Positions 1-8,555 of a DNA stretch of 64,000 nt are shown here, one piece after another. Below the pieces are notes generated by a model. That model saw only the letters and a list, made by a program, of their open reading frames with translations. It was not told the DNA's origin and searched no databases. The position numbers were made by a program, and so were the translations under genes. Numbering within the stretch: the stretch's first letter is position 1; each line of letters opens with the position of its first letter. The stretch comes from Chthoniobacterales bacterium (GTDB taxonomy: Bacteria > Verrucomicrobiota > Verrucomicrobiia > Chthoniobacterales > Terrimicrobiaceae), in the NCBI GenBank assembly GCA_014879575.1, contig JACSRU010000115.1:62001-126000 (forward strand), given 5' to 3'.

Positions 1-521
1 CGAATGCGGATTTGCTCTTCGTCGGTGAGGCGCCCGGTGCCGAGGAGGACCTGCAGGGGGAACCCTTCGTCGGGCGGGCGGGCCAGCTCCTGACAAAGAT
101 GATTCAGGCGATGGGATTCGAGCGTTCGGATGTCTTTATCGCAAACGTTCTGAAATGTCGTCCGGACATGCCCGAGGGAAAATCCGGCAACCGAAACCCC
201 CGGGCGGACGAAATGGCCACCTGCCTACCGTGGCTCCGCGAGCAGATCGCCCTCATCCAACCACGCGCCATCGTGGCCCTGGGGGCAGTGGCTGCGGAAG
301 GGCTCCTGGGGGACACCTCGCCAATGCGGGATCTGCGCGGACGCTGGCTCGAGTTCCAGGGGATACCCGTCATGGTCACCTACCACCCGGCCTACCTGCT
401 TCGCAACCAGACCATTACAGAGAAGCGAAAAGTCTGGGAGGACCTCCTCCTGGTCCTGGAAAAGCTTGGGAAAAAAATCTCCGCCAAACAACGGGCGTTT
501 TTCACGAAATCCGCCGGCTAA
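1..521 (+). CDS. Uracil-DNA glycosylase, family 4 (5' end cut by window)
   Basis: The reading frame is open from the first bases of the window, so the true start lies upstream. The protein has the family-4 (thermostable, Fe-S type) uracil-DNA glycosylase signature GEAPGAEEDLQGEPFVGRAG near its visible start and the HPAYLLRN motif near its end. The family excises uracil from DNA in base excision repair. The N-terminal Cys pair that helps bind the 4Fe-4S cluster would lie in the missing part; one later cluster region, VLKCRPD, is visible. About 170 residues remain of a usual 200-290. It ends 169 bp before atpB and is probably not in that operon. Confidence 0.9.
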   Translation, partial: NADLLFVGEAPGAEEDLQGEPFVGRAGQLLTKMIQAMGFERSDVFIANVLKCRPDMPEGKSGNRNPRADEMATCLPWLREQIALIQPRAIVALGAVAAEGLLGDTSPMRDLRGRWLEFQGIPVMVTYHPAYLLRNQTITEKRKVWEDLLLVLEKLGKKISAKQRAFFTKSAG

Positions 522-574
522 CCGCCTCCCGTGCGCCCCCGGAAAAATCTTGGGAAATCCGGTTCATTTTCCGA

Positions 575-602
575 TTGCCAGACCCGGTTGATGTGCTAGC
601 GT
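575..602 (+). promoter_or_regulatory. Candidate promoter of the atp operon
   Basis: TTGCCA (575-580) and TAGCGT (597-602) are spaced by 16 bp and lie about 90 bp before the atpB ATG. The -35 box matches the sigma70 consensus 5 of 6; the -10 box is weak (3 of 6), as is common in GC-rich genomes. No better pair was seen in the gap between the glycosylase and atpB. Confidence 0.35.
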
Positions 603-690
603 CGCCCCTTTCCTTGGGCCCGACTGGGAGGAATTCTGTTTCCCTTGCGACACGGAATCCGCCTTGGTCCACCGGCCCAACCATCTCCCA

Positions 691-1563
691 ATGTCATTTC
701 ATCCAATCATCGCCGCAATTTTGAGCCTTCATGCGCCGCATCTCTTCGCGGCGGATGATGGCGTGAGCTTCCTGAGTTGGTTGACCAACTCGATTTTCGT
801 CAGCATTTTCATCTCTGCTTTTGTGATCTGGCTCTGTCGCCGGGCGACGCGAAAGTTGTTGATCGTCCCGTCCCCGCTCCAGAATGGCTTCGAGTTGGTG
901 GTGGAAAGCCTCTACACCATGTTGGAGGAAATCGTCGGGAAGCACATGATCGCGCGGACATTTTCGTTTTTTGCGACACTGTTTATTTTTATCCTGGCCT
1001 CGAACTGGTTCGGCCTGCTGCCCGGGGTCGGATCGATCGGCTGGGGGGAGCACCCCCCCGGACGCTTCCTGAGCCTTCCACACGTGGATACTCCGCTTCT
1101 GCGTCCCACCACTGCGGATCTGAACATGACGCTCGCGATGGCGCTGGTTTTCATGGTCCTGTGGCTCTATTGGTCGCTGAGCGAAGTCGGGCTGAAAAAT
1201 TTTCTCACCCACATGTTTGGCGTGAAAGGCGGTCTCAAGGGATTCATGGCACTCGCCCTGGCTCCCATTTTCTTTTTCGTGGGTATCATCGAGGTGATTT
1301 CCATCCTGTTTCGTCCGGTTTCGTTGTCCCTCCGGTTGTATGGCAACGTTTTTGCCGGAGAAAATCTTCTGAGTTCGATGATCACGCTCGGTCATGAACT
1401 CGGTCTGCCCCGGTGGATGGCCGCGCTGGCCTCGATCACCATCCCCATTCCCTTTTACTTCCTCGAACTCCTTGTGGGCGTCCTACAGGCCTTGGTCTTT
1501 ATGTTGCTCTGCGCGGTTTACATCCAACTTGCTACAAGCCACGACGAAGAAGAGGAACACTGA
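691..1563 (+). CDS. atpB: ATP synthase F0 subunit a
   Basis: Membrane subunit a of F-type ATP synthase, which forms the ion half-channels facing the c-ring. The 290-residue protein is strongly hydrophobic, with about five or six membrane segments. It carries the conserved helix containing SLSLRLYGNVFAGE, which includes the essential arginine, followed by a FYFLELLVGVLQALVF helix. ATG 691 was chosen; an in-frame TTG at 664 would add nine unlikely residues. No clear Shine-Dalgarno site precedes either. It is the first gene of atpBEFHAG; no atpI was seen upstream. Confidence 0.95.
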   Translation: MSFHPIIAAILSLHAPHLFAADDGVSFLSWLTNSIFVSIFISAFVIWLCRRATRKLLIVPSPLQNGFELVVESLYTMLEEIVGKHMIARTFSFFATLFIFILASNWFGLLPGVGSIGWGEHPPGRFLSLPHVDTPLLRPTTADLNMTLAMALVFMVLWLYWSLSEVGLKNFLTHMFGVKGGLKGFMALALAPIFFFVGIIEVISILFRPVSLSLRLYGNVFAGENLLSSMITLGHELGLPRWMAALASITIPIPFYFLELLVGVLQALVFMLLCAVYIQLATSHDEEEEH

Positions 1564-1633
1564 GACTTTTCCGTCGGGACCGTGGCAGGACTGCGGACGG
1601 CGGGGATAAAAACAACACATACAAAAAATACCT

Positions 1634-1876
1634 ATGAACCCTTACATCATTGCAGAGGCCGCCACAGCGGCGGCGGGAGTCACCGGAAGCCTCACCCTTG
1701 CCCTTGCCGGCGGCGCAGCAGCCATCGGCGTCGGAATGGTCGGATCGAAGGCCGCCGAGGCGGTCGGTCGCAACCCAGGAGCGTTTGGCAAGGTGCTCAC
1801 AATCAGCATCCTTGGCATGGCCCTCTCCGAGGCCATCGCGATTTACGCGTTGATCCTCGCCTTCCAAGGCCGCTAA
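1634..1876 (+). CDS. atpE: ATP synthase F0 subunit c
   Basis: An 80-residue two-helix hairpin forming the rotor ring. Helix 1 is rich in Gly and Ala (AGGAAAIGVGMVG), the polar loop carries the conserved R-N-P (GRNPG), and helix 2 contains the ion-binding carboxylate Glu66 in ALSEAIAIYALI. The Gln and Ser-Thr ligands typical of Na+-binding rings are not evident, which favours proton coupling (inference). The gene lies 70 bp after atpB, and the gap contains an A-rich stretch just before the ATG. Confidence 0.95.
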   Translation: MNPYIIAEAATAAAGVTGSLTLALAGGAAAIGVGMVGSKAAEAVGRNPGAFGKVLTISILGMALSEAIAIYALILAFQGR

Positions 1877-1936
1877 CCTCATTCTTGGAGCCGCCGGTCC
1901 ACCGGACAAGGCGGCTCCTCCACTTTTTTCACTCTC

Positions 1937-2446
1937 ATGGACGCGTTAACCCAAATCTTTGCAACCTTCGGGATCAGCTGGCAAAAATTCGGCGCCCAGG
2001 CCATCCTGTTCCTCATTGTTTATCTGGTCCTGAAGAAATTCGCATTCGGTCCGGTGGTTGCGATGTTCGAGGAACGCCGTCGCCGGATCGAGGAGGCCCA
2101 ACTCAACGCCGAGAAGATCAAAAAACAACTCGCGGAGTCCGAAGTCCGTTGCCAGGAAATCCTGCGCAAGGCCAATGCCGATGCCCAGCGCATTATTGAG
2201 GAAGGTCGCATGAGCAGCGAGGCGCACACCCAGAAGGCCTCCCAGCAAGCCATCAAGGATGCCGAAAGCATCATCGCCAGAGCCCATGAGACGGTCGTCC
2301 TCGATCGCGCCAAGATGGTGGCTGAGGTCAAGCAGGAAATGATCCACCTCGTGGTGGATACAACCGCGAAAGTCGCCGGACGCGTCCTCACCAAGGAAGA
2401 TCAGGACCGCCTCGCCGCAGAAACCTCCAAACAAGTCGCCGCCTGA
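1937..2446 (+). CDS. atpF: ATP synthase F0 subunit b
   Basis: Peripheral-stalk subunit b, 169 residues. One N-terminal membrane helix (about residues 13-32, QAILFLIVYLVL) is followed by a long charged helix starting FEERRRRIEEAQLNAEKIKKQ, the usual elongated dimeric stalk. Length is normal for the family (about 155-170). It sits between atpE and atpH, with a 4-bp gap before atpH, so translational coupling is likely. Confidence 0.93.
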   Translation: MDALTQIFATFGISWQKFGAQAILFLIVYLVLKKFAFGPVVAMFEERRRRIEEAQLNAEKIKKQLAESEVRCQEILRKANADAQRIIEEGRMSSEAHTQKASQQAIKDAESIIARAHETVVLDRAKMVAEVKQEMIHLVVDTTAKVAGRVLTKEDQDRLAAETSKQVAA

Positions 2447-2450
2447 TCCC

Positions 2451-2840
2451 ATGAAACTCAGCCGGGAAGCCAGACGTCAGGCCCGCGAACTCTTCGCGAT
2501 CACAATCGTGAACGGTCGCCTCGAGGCTTCGCGGCTCCGCAGGGTCTTTGACGAGGTCGCGGAAAAAAAGCCGCGGCATTACATTTCGATCCTCAAGGAA
2601 CTCACCCGTCTCGCGCGACTGGAGGCGGCCAGCCACCATGCCGTCATTGAGAGTGCTACTGCGCTGGATTCTGCCAGAGCCAGCGAATACGAAGCCGCCC
2701 TCAAAGCCCGCTTCGGGGAACTGACGACGGAATTCCGCGAGAATCCCGCGCTGATCGGGGGACTCCGCGTGCAAATCGGCAGCGATGTCTGGGATGGCAG
2801 CATCCAGGCCCGCCTCGAATCGATCAAACAACAACTTTAA
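2451..2840 (+). CDS. atpH: ATP synthase F1 subunit delta, unusually short
   Basis: Delta subunit joining the peripheral stalk to the top of F1. The C-terminal family signature is clear: ENPALIGGLRVQIGSDVWDGSIQARL. The protein has only 129 residues, against about 175-180 in most bacteria. The missing part falls in the N-terminal helical domain that contacts the alpha subunits. The frame begins only 4 bp after atpF and the start is well placed, so this looks like a naturally compact delta and not a truncation, although a longer fold cannot be excluded without alignment. Confidence 0.85.
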   Translation: MKLSREARRQARELFAITIVNGRLEASRLRRVFDEVAEKKPRHYISILKELTRLARLEAASHHAVIESATALDSARASEYEAALKARFGELTTEFRENPALIGGLRVQIGSDVWDGSIQARLESIKQQL

Positions 2841-2855
2841 TCTTTCCAACACTCC

Positions 2856-4391
2856 ATGAGCAATATCGTCCTTGAACTTGAAGAAAAAATCGGCGCGATC
2901 AAATCCGCCACCGCACGCAAAACCAATGTCGGCACCGTCCGGGAAATCGGCGATGGTGTGGCCCGCCTCGAAGGCCTGAGCGGTGCGATGCTCAACGAAA
3001 TGCTCGAGTTTCCCGGCGGTCTCGTCGGGCTCGCGCTCAACCTGGAGGAAACCGAGGTTGGAGCGATTCTCTTCGGCGACTACACGACAATCAGCGAGGG
3101 CGACGAGGTCAAGACGACCGGCAAGCTCCTGCAGGTTCCCGTTGGCAAGGGGCTTCTCGGACGCGTGGTGGATGCGCTGGGCCAACCCCTGGATGGCAAG
3201 GGTCCGGTCAATGCCACCGCCCACTATCCCGTGGAAAAAATCGCTCCGGGCATCATCAAACGCCGCAGCGTCAGCCAGCCGGTTCAGACGGGGATTCTCG
3301 CGATTGATGCGATGATCCCGATCGGCCGCGGCCAGCGCGAGCTCATCATTGGCGACCGCGCCACCGGCAAGACCACCATCGCGATTGACACAATCATCAA
3401 CCAGGCAAGAATCAACAAGGCCGGGGAGGAGAGCGGGGATCCCTCGTTCCGCCCGCTCTATTCGATCTATGTCGGCGTCGGACAGAAAAATGCGAACATC
3501 GCCCGGGTGGTTGGCATTCTCGAGGCCAACGATGCGATGAAATACACGATCGTCATTGCCTCGACCGCCTCCGATGCGGCCGCCGAGCAATACCTCGCTC
3601 CGTTCTCCGGCGCGGCCATGGGGGAATGGTTCATGGACAATGGCATGGATGCGCTCATCGTCTTTGACGACCTGACCAAGCACGCCAATGCCTACCGCCA
3701 GATTTCGCTCCTGCTGAAGCGTCCCTCCGGACGCGAGGCCTATCCGGGCGACGTTTTTTACCTTCACAGCCGGTTGCTGGAACGCTCCGCGCGCCTTGGT
3801 GAGAAATATGGCGACGGTTCGCTCACGGCACTTCCCATCATCGAGACCCAGGCCGGTGACGTCTCGGCCTACATCCCGACGAATGTCATCTCGATCACCG
3901 ACGGACAGATTTACCTGGAAACCGATCTTTTCTATCAGGGCGTCCGTCCCGCGATTTCTGTGGGTCTCTCGGTCTCGCGCGTCGGTTCCGCCGCACAGAT
4001 CAAGGCCATGAAACAGGTCGCCGGAAAGATCAAGGGGGATCTCGCCCAATACCGCGAATTGGCCGCCTTTGCGCAGTTCGGCTCGGATCTTGACGCCCGC
4101 ACCAAAGCCACGCTCGAACGCGGCTCGCGGATCGTCGAACTCTTCAAGCAGGCCCAATACAACCCGGTGATGGTCCACGTTCAGGCGGCCGTCCTCTGGG
4201 CCATGCAGAAGGGACTCTTCGACTCGGTGCCTGTGGACAGGATCAAGGAAATCCAGCTCAAGCTGGCGGACTTCCTCGAAACCCGCAAGGAAGCCGTCCT
4301 CAATAAAATCCAGGCCAAAAAGCAGTTCGACGAGGAAATCGAAAAAGAACTCGGAGCGGCCATCGAAGAATTCCAATCCTTCAACAAATAA
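2856..4391 (+). CDS. atpA: ATP synthase F1 subunit alpha
   Basis: Non-catalytic nucleotide-binding alpha subunit of F1, 511 residues and full length. The Walker A loop [15 protein letters not shown] lies near residues 168-182, Walker B near ALIVFDDL, and the [14 protein letters not shown] motif near residue 363-376. It lies in operon order after atpH and its stop codon is followed directly by the atpG ATG. Alpha alone cannot work without beta, which is not in this window. Confidence 0.97.
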   Translation: MSNIVLELEEKIGAIKSATARKTNVGTVREIGDGVARLEGLSGAMLNEMLEFPGGLVGLALNLEETEVGAILFGDYTTISEGDEVKTTGKLLQVPVGKGLLGRVVDALGQPLDGKGPVNATAHYPVEKIAPGIIKRRSVSQPVQTGILAIDAMIPIGRGQRELIIGDRATGKTTIAIDTIINQARINKAGEESGDPSFRPLYSIYVGVGQKNANIARVVGILEANDAMKYTIVIASTASDAAAEQYLAPFSGAAMGEWFMDNGMDALIVFDDLTKHANAYRQISLLLKRPSGREAYPGDVFYLHSRLLERSARLGEKYGDGSLTALPIIETQAGDVSAYIPTNVISITDGQIYLETDLFYQGVRPAISVGLSVSRVGSAAQIKAMKQVAGKIKGDLAQYRELAAFAQFGSDLDARTKATLERGSRIVELFKQAQYNPVMVHVQAAVLWAMQKGLFDSVPVDRIKEIQLKLADFLETRKEAVLNKIQAKKQFDEEIEKELGAAIEEFQSFNK

Positions 4392-5258
4392 ATGGCCAAC
4401 CTGCGCGACATCCGGCGGCGGATCAAATCCGTCAAAAACACGGCGCAGATCACCAAGGCCATGCAGATGGTCGCGGCTTCGAAAATGCGCAAGGCCCAGC
4501 AGGCGGCCATCAACGGGCGTGATTACGCGATCCTCATGAACCGGGTCATTGTCTCGCTTCGGGATGCCGTGGATCAAACCACGCACCCGCTTCTCGCCCG
4601 GCGTGAGGTGAAGCACGAACTCGTCCTTCTTTTCAGCACGGACAAAGGGCTCTGCGGTGGACTGAACACAAACCTCTTCCGCGAAGTCATGGCGTTCCCG
4701 GCAGAGACCACTTCGTTTGTTTCCGTCGGACGCAAGGGCACCCAGTTTCTCGCCCGAATGAAACGCAAGATGATCGCGGACTTTCCGCTGCGCGATCACC
4801 CAACCTTTCTTGAGACGAAGGCGATCTCGAAATTCTGCATCGAAAAATTTTTGGACGGTTCGGTGGACAAGGTAACGGTTCTTTTTCCGATGTTCGTCAA
4901 CACGCTTTCTCAGGTTCCGAAAGCGATGCCGATTCTCCCTCTCACGAGCGTCGAGGAGGGCGGCATCGCCGTCCAACAGGAACAAATCAAGGTGCCCGAG
5001 GCGGGTCTTCTTTTCGAGCCGGGAGCGGAGTCCGTTCTGAATGCCATCCTGCCGGCCTACATTCATTTTTCTGTTTACCAGACGTTGCTTGGAACCCGGG
5101 CCTCCGAACAGAGTGCCCGCATGGTCGCCATGAAGAGTGCCACCGACAATGCCAAGAACCTGGTCAAGGATCTCACCCTGGAATACAACAAAGCCCGTCA
5201 GGCCAGCATCACGAACGAAATCCTCGAGATTTCGACCGCGCAGCTCGCATTGGGTTGA
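4392..5258 (+). CDS. atpG: ATP synthase F1 subunit gamma
   Basis: Central rotor shaft, 288 residues. The N-terminal coiled helix RDIRRRIKSVKNTAQITKAM, the KGLCGGLN motif and the C-terminal helix (SARMVAMKSATDNAKN) are all present. It begins directly after the atpA stop with no spacer. It is the last gene of the operon: atpD and atpC, which usually follow, are replaced by a convergent histidine-kinase gene. Confidence 0.96.
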   Translation: MANLRDIRRRIKSVKNTAQITKAMQMVAASKMRKAQQAAINGRDYAILMNRVIVSLRDAVDQTTHPLLARREVKHELVLLFSTDKGLCGGLNTNLFREVMAFPAETTSFVSVGRKGTQFLARMKRKMIADFPLRDHPTFLETKAISKFCIEKFLDGSVDKVTVLFPMFVNTLSQVPKAMPILPLTSVEEGGIAVQQEQIKVPEAGLLFEPGAESVLNAILPAYIHFSVYQTLLGTRASEQSARMVAMKSATDNAKNLVKDLTLEYNKARQASITNEILEISTAQLALG

Positions 5259-5308
5259 TTTTTCTCAGTGCCTTCCAACCTGCTGAACCTTCCCACGGGC
5301 GAGGGGAT

Positions 5309-8062
5309 TTATTTTTTTCTGGAGATGGCGCATCGTTTCAAGGCCGCCTGCAGCGTGTCCGTGCGAATGGGTTTGCTCAGATAGTCATTCATTCCCGCAA
5401 TGCGACAACGGAGCGGATCCTCCGGCATGGCATCGGCCGTCAAGGCCGTGATCCAGGTCGCATCCCCCCGCGCGCGCAATGCCGCGGTTGCCTCATAACC
5501 ATCCATCTCGGGCATTTGGATATCCATCAAAACCATGTCGTAGGACTCGGACTCCATCCGATCCAGGCATTGTCGCCCGTTCTCCAGGACATCCGGCGTG
5601 TAGCCCAGGCGTTTCAGTATGTTTACCACGATCTTGCGATTGATGGCGTTGTCCTCAACGACAAGGATTCTCAAAGGAAAATTTTCCGCCAGGGATTCAT
5701 CGAGCAGGGGCAAAGGTTGGGGAGGCTCAGGAACATGTGTTAAAAACAGACTGTCGAGGAGGTGAAGCAGGGCAGCGGATTTCACGGGCTTCCCAAGCAC
5801 CCCATGAGGGGACGGAACCGATGGGTTTCCTTCCTGGGCCAAGGAGGGCGTGGTCAGAGCAACCACCTTCGGATGGGCGGACGAACCCAGGGAAGTCAGT
5901 TTGGCGGAAATCTCCCCGAGTAGTGAAGACGGAAGACGGTCGTCCATAAAAAGGATATCCGGAGGACCCTCCGAATCCCATCTCGCCTGGAAAGTGGCGG
6001 GATCCGCCGCCAGCGAAACCTTCATCCCCAGCTCGGTCAAAACATCCCGAAACATTTTCCGAAAGGAGGTATTGTCATCAACGACAAGAGCCGTTTTGTT
6101 TTTTGCAACTTCCGTGCCTGGTGCCGGGGGATTTCGATCCGGCACCGGTTTCAGCGGGACCAGAACCACAAATTCCGCGCCTTTTTGGCTTTCGCTGTGC
6201 ACAGTGATGGCCCCTCCCATCAGAGTCGCCAGGCGTCCGCAGATCGCCAGTCCCAGCCCGGTGCCTCCATATTTTCGAGTGGTTGAAGAATCCGCCTGGC
6301 TGAAAGGATTAAAGATGCCCTGCTGTTTGTCTTCGGGAATGCCGATGCCCGTATCCTTTACGGAGAGCATGAGAGCCTCGCCCGCAGGCAGCCACGACCT
6401 TTTTCCCAGGGTGATCACCACCTCCCCGCTCGCTGTGAATTTCAAGGCATTGCCAACCAGGTTGACAAGGATCTGACGGAAGCGGGTTTCGTCATTGGAA
6501 ATCCAATCCAGATCCCGGCTTTCAAACCGGGATAACAGCTCGATCTTTTTCTCCGCAGCCATCAGAGCGTAAAGGTCCAACACCTCTTCCACGCAGGTTC
6601 TTAACGAGAACGGCCTCTCTTCGAGGACGAGCTTGTCGGACTCCATCTTGGAAAAATCCAAAACGTCATTGAGCAGATGCAGAAGCGAATCCCCACACTT
6701 TCGGATGGTGTCGAGGTATTCCCGCTGCTCGGGATTCAAGGGGGTTTCTAGGAGGAGATTGGCGCACCCGATGACTCCGTTCATAGGGGTCCGGATCTCA
6801 TGACTCATCACCGCGAGAAAATCCGTCTTTGTCCTGCCGGCACTTTCCGCGGCATCCCGGGCGGCCACGAGGGCGACCTCGACCGCCTTCTGCGCGGAGA
6901 CATCCAGCAACACACCATCAACAGAAGTCAGATCCCCATTGGCATCCCGGGTCATTACCGCGCGATCCAGCACCCAGACGGGATGCCCCTCTTTGTGGAG
7001 CCATCGGTATTGGCGGATCAACGAGGCCTCCTCGCCATCCCGGGCATGCGTCCAGTCCTCCAGTGCGGCGATATCTTTGGGATGCATCCTGTCCTTCCAA
7101 TCAGATGGTCCCCTGGGCATTTCTTCGGGCGGATATCCCAGAATGCGTTCGCAGTCCCCCCGCCACTCGACTCGGTCCGCCCGTGCGTCGTAATGGTAAA
7201 CAATTTGCCCGAGTGCGCTCACCAGCCGTCCATTCTGTTCCACGACGGCCTGTTTTTCCGAACGGACGGCCAGACCGACGGCTTCCTGGCTTCTCAGGCG
7301 TTGGCGCATGCGGAACACAAAAATCGCCACAAGCAGCGAGATCAGAAAGACAAAGAGCGAGGCCAGCAGGGAGGACCGATGGATTTGACTCAAGTGCCGC
7401 ACATAGTCTTCAAGATTCAAATCCAATCCGACAACCGCCACCGCCCGGCCATCGCTGGACCAAATGGGTGCCACAGCGGTCAGGAAGGTGCCAAATTCAT
7501 CGGTGAAAGGCCGTTCACTGACGTAACTGATCCCCTGCCGGAGCGCCTCCATCTCAGCCCGGTCCTCTTCCGGAGAATGGCTTCTGTAAGCCTCCATCAA
7601 ACGGGAGGCTTTCATCTTCCGTGAAAAACCCAGGCGATCCGCCGCCGTTGCGGTATCCAAGATGAAATGGAATTGCCCGTCCTTCTCGATGAGGGTGTAG
7701 AGATAGGCAATTTGCGGAACCCCCCGGTGAAACTTGATCAACGGTTCCAGCACCCTCCGATATTCCTCACCACCTTCCTGGGAAGGGTCTGTCAACTTTT
7801 CATGCAAGTCTCCGTCAACCAACCCTGCGGCCGCCAGTGCCATCCGGAGCAAACCGTCTCTCACGGTTTGCTTCTGAGTCCTCATGGCTTCTGTGTATTG
7901 ATAGGAAATCCCTGCCATCGCCGTGACAAAAACAACTAACCCCACGAAAACCGCCTCAAGATGAGGCCGGATTCCCAAAGGAAATTTTTTGTCGGAGTGT
8001 GGGGCGGGAGACAAAGCAGAAGAATGGTAGTGCAACTCAGGATGCTTCACAACCCCCGGCAA
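5309..8062 (-). CDS. Membrane hybrid sensor histidine kinase with two receiver domains
   Basis: A 917-residue sensor. Membrane segments at about residues 36-53 and 230-251 enclose a periplasmic sensor region that resembles a PDC/dCache domain. A PAS domain follows (about 281-392), then HisKA with phosphoacceptor His421 (VMSHEIRTPMNG) and an HATPase with N box (VNLVGNALKF) and G boxes (DTGIGIP, GGTGLGLAI). Two receiver domains follow: REC1 near 655-772 with Asp707 in FMDDRLP, and REC2 near 797-912 with Asp847 in LMDIQMPEMDG. No output domain or adjacent regulator is present, so signalling probably ends in an unlinked Hpt or regulator protein. Ligand unknown. Confidence 0.93.
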   Translation of the reverse strand: MPGVVKHPELHYHSSALSPAPHSDKKFPLGIRPHLEAVFVGLVVFVTAMAGISYQYTEAMRTQKQTVRDGLLRMALAAAGLVDGDLHEKLTDPSQEGGEEYRRVLEPLIKFHRGVPQIAYLYTLIEKDGQFHFILDTATAADRLGFSRKMKASRLMEAYRSHSPEEDRAEMEALRQGISYVSERPFTDEFGTFLTAVAPIWSSDGRAVAVVGLDLNLEDYVRHLSQIHRSSLLASLFVFLISLLVAIFVFRMRQRLRSQEAVGLAVRSEKQAVVEQNGRLVSALGQIVYHYDARADRVEWRGDCERILGYPPEEMPRGPSDWKDRMHPKDIAALEDWTHARDGEEASLIRQYRWLHKEGHPVWVLDRAVMTRDANGDLTSVDGVLLDVSAQKAVEVALVAARDAAESAGRTKTDFLAVMSHEIRTPMNGVIGCANLLLETPLNPEQREYLDTIRKCGDSLLHLLNDVLDFSKMESDKLVLEERPFSLRTCVEEVLDLYALMAAEKKIELLSRFESRDLDWISNDETRFRQILVNLVGNALKFTASGEVVITLGKRSWLPAGEALMLSVKDTGIGIPEDKQQGIFNPFSQADSSTTRKYGGTGLGLAICGRLATLMGGAITVHSESQKGAEFVVLVPLKPVPDRNPPAPGTEVAKNKTALVVDDNTSFRKMFRDVLTELGMKVSLAADPATFQARWDSEGPPDILFMDDRLPSSLLGEISAKLTSLGSSAHPKVVALTTPSLAQEGNPSVPSPHGVLGKPVKSAALLHLLDSLFLTHVPEPPQPLPLLDESLAENFPLRILVVEDNAINRKIVVNILKRLGYTPDVLENGRQCLDRMESESYDMVLMDIQMPEMDGYEATAALRARGDATWITALTADAMPEDPLRCRIAGMNDYLSKPIRTDTLQAALKRCAISRKK

Positions 8063-8071
8063 ATGTCCGGG

Positions 8072-8554
8072 CTACTCGAGTTTGGTCCGCAATCCCCTTG
8101 TGGCCGATGGAGGAACGAAAGGACTGACATCGCCACCAAGCCGGGCGACCTCTTTGACAATGCGCGAACTCAGGTAGGTATAATCCTCCTTGGGGGTGAG
8201 AAAGACGGTTTCCAGGCGCGGTTCCAACTTCCGGTTCATCAGCGCCATCTGAAACTCAAACTCAAAATCCGAAACCGCCCGCAGGCCGCGGATGACGGTA
8301 AAAATCCCCCGATCCCGCGCAAAGTCCACCAGGAGTCCATCGAGGGAAACGACTTCGACGGCGGGATTGTTCGCCGTGCTCTCCTCGAGCATCCGAATCC
8401 GTTCCTCGACCGTGAAGAGCGGATGTTTTCCCTCCCCCGTGGCCACGGCCACGATGACCAAATCAAAAAGTTGCGTCGCCCGGGAGATGACATCCAGATG
8501 CCCGAATGTCACGGGATCAAAGCTTCCCGGATAAATGGCGCCTCGGGGAGTCAT
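8072..8554 (-). CDS. coaD: Phosphopantetheine adenylyltransferase
   Basis: A 160-residue cytoplasmic enzyme that transfers AMP from ATP to 4'-phosphopantetheine, the penultimate step of coenzyme A synthesis. The nucleotidyltransferase motif YPGSFDPVTFGHLD (with the GH of the HxGH-type site) is at the N terminus, VIRGLRAVSDFEFEF is in the middle, and the SSRIVKEVA motif is near the end. Length matches the family. It lies one base after guaA in the same direction and nine bases before the kinase gene, so the three may be co-transcribed. Confidence 0.96.
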   Translation of the reverse strand: MTPRGAIYPGSFDPVTFGHLDVISRATQLFDLVIVAVATGEGKHPLFTVEERIRMLEESTANNPAVEVVSLDGLLVDFARDRGIFTVIRGLRAVSDFEFEFQMALMNRKLEPRLETVFLTPKEDYTYLSSRIVKEVARLGGDVSPFVPPSATRGLRTKLE

Positions 8555-8555
8555 G

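Noticed and set aside
2388-5066. 892-codon minus-strand open frame
   Set aside because: Antisense of atpHAG caused by GC-rich codon bias; no recognisable domain.
5255-5743. Possible missing atpC or other plus-strand gene after atpG
   Set aside because: The frame is the antisense of the histidine kinase C-terminal receiver domain and has no ATP synthase features.
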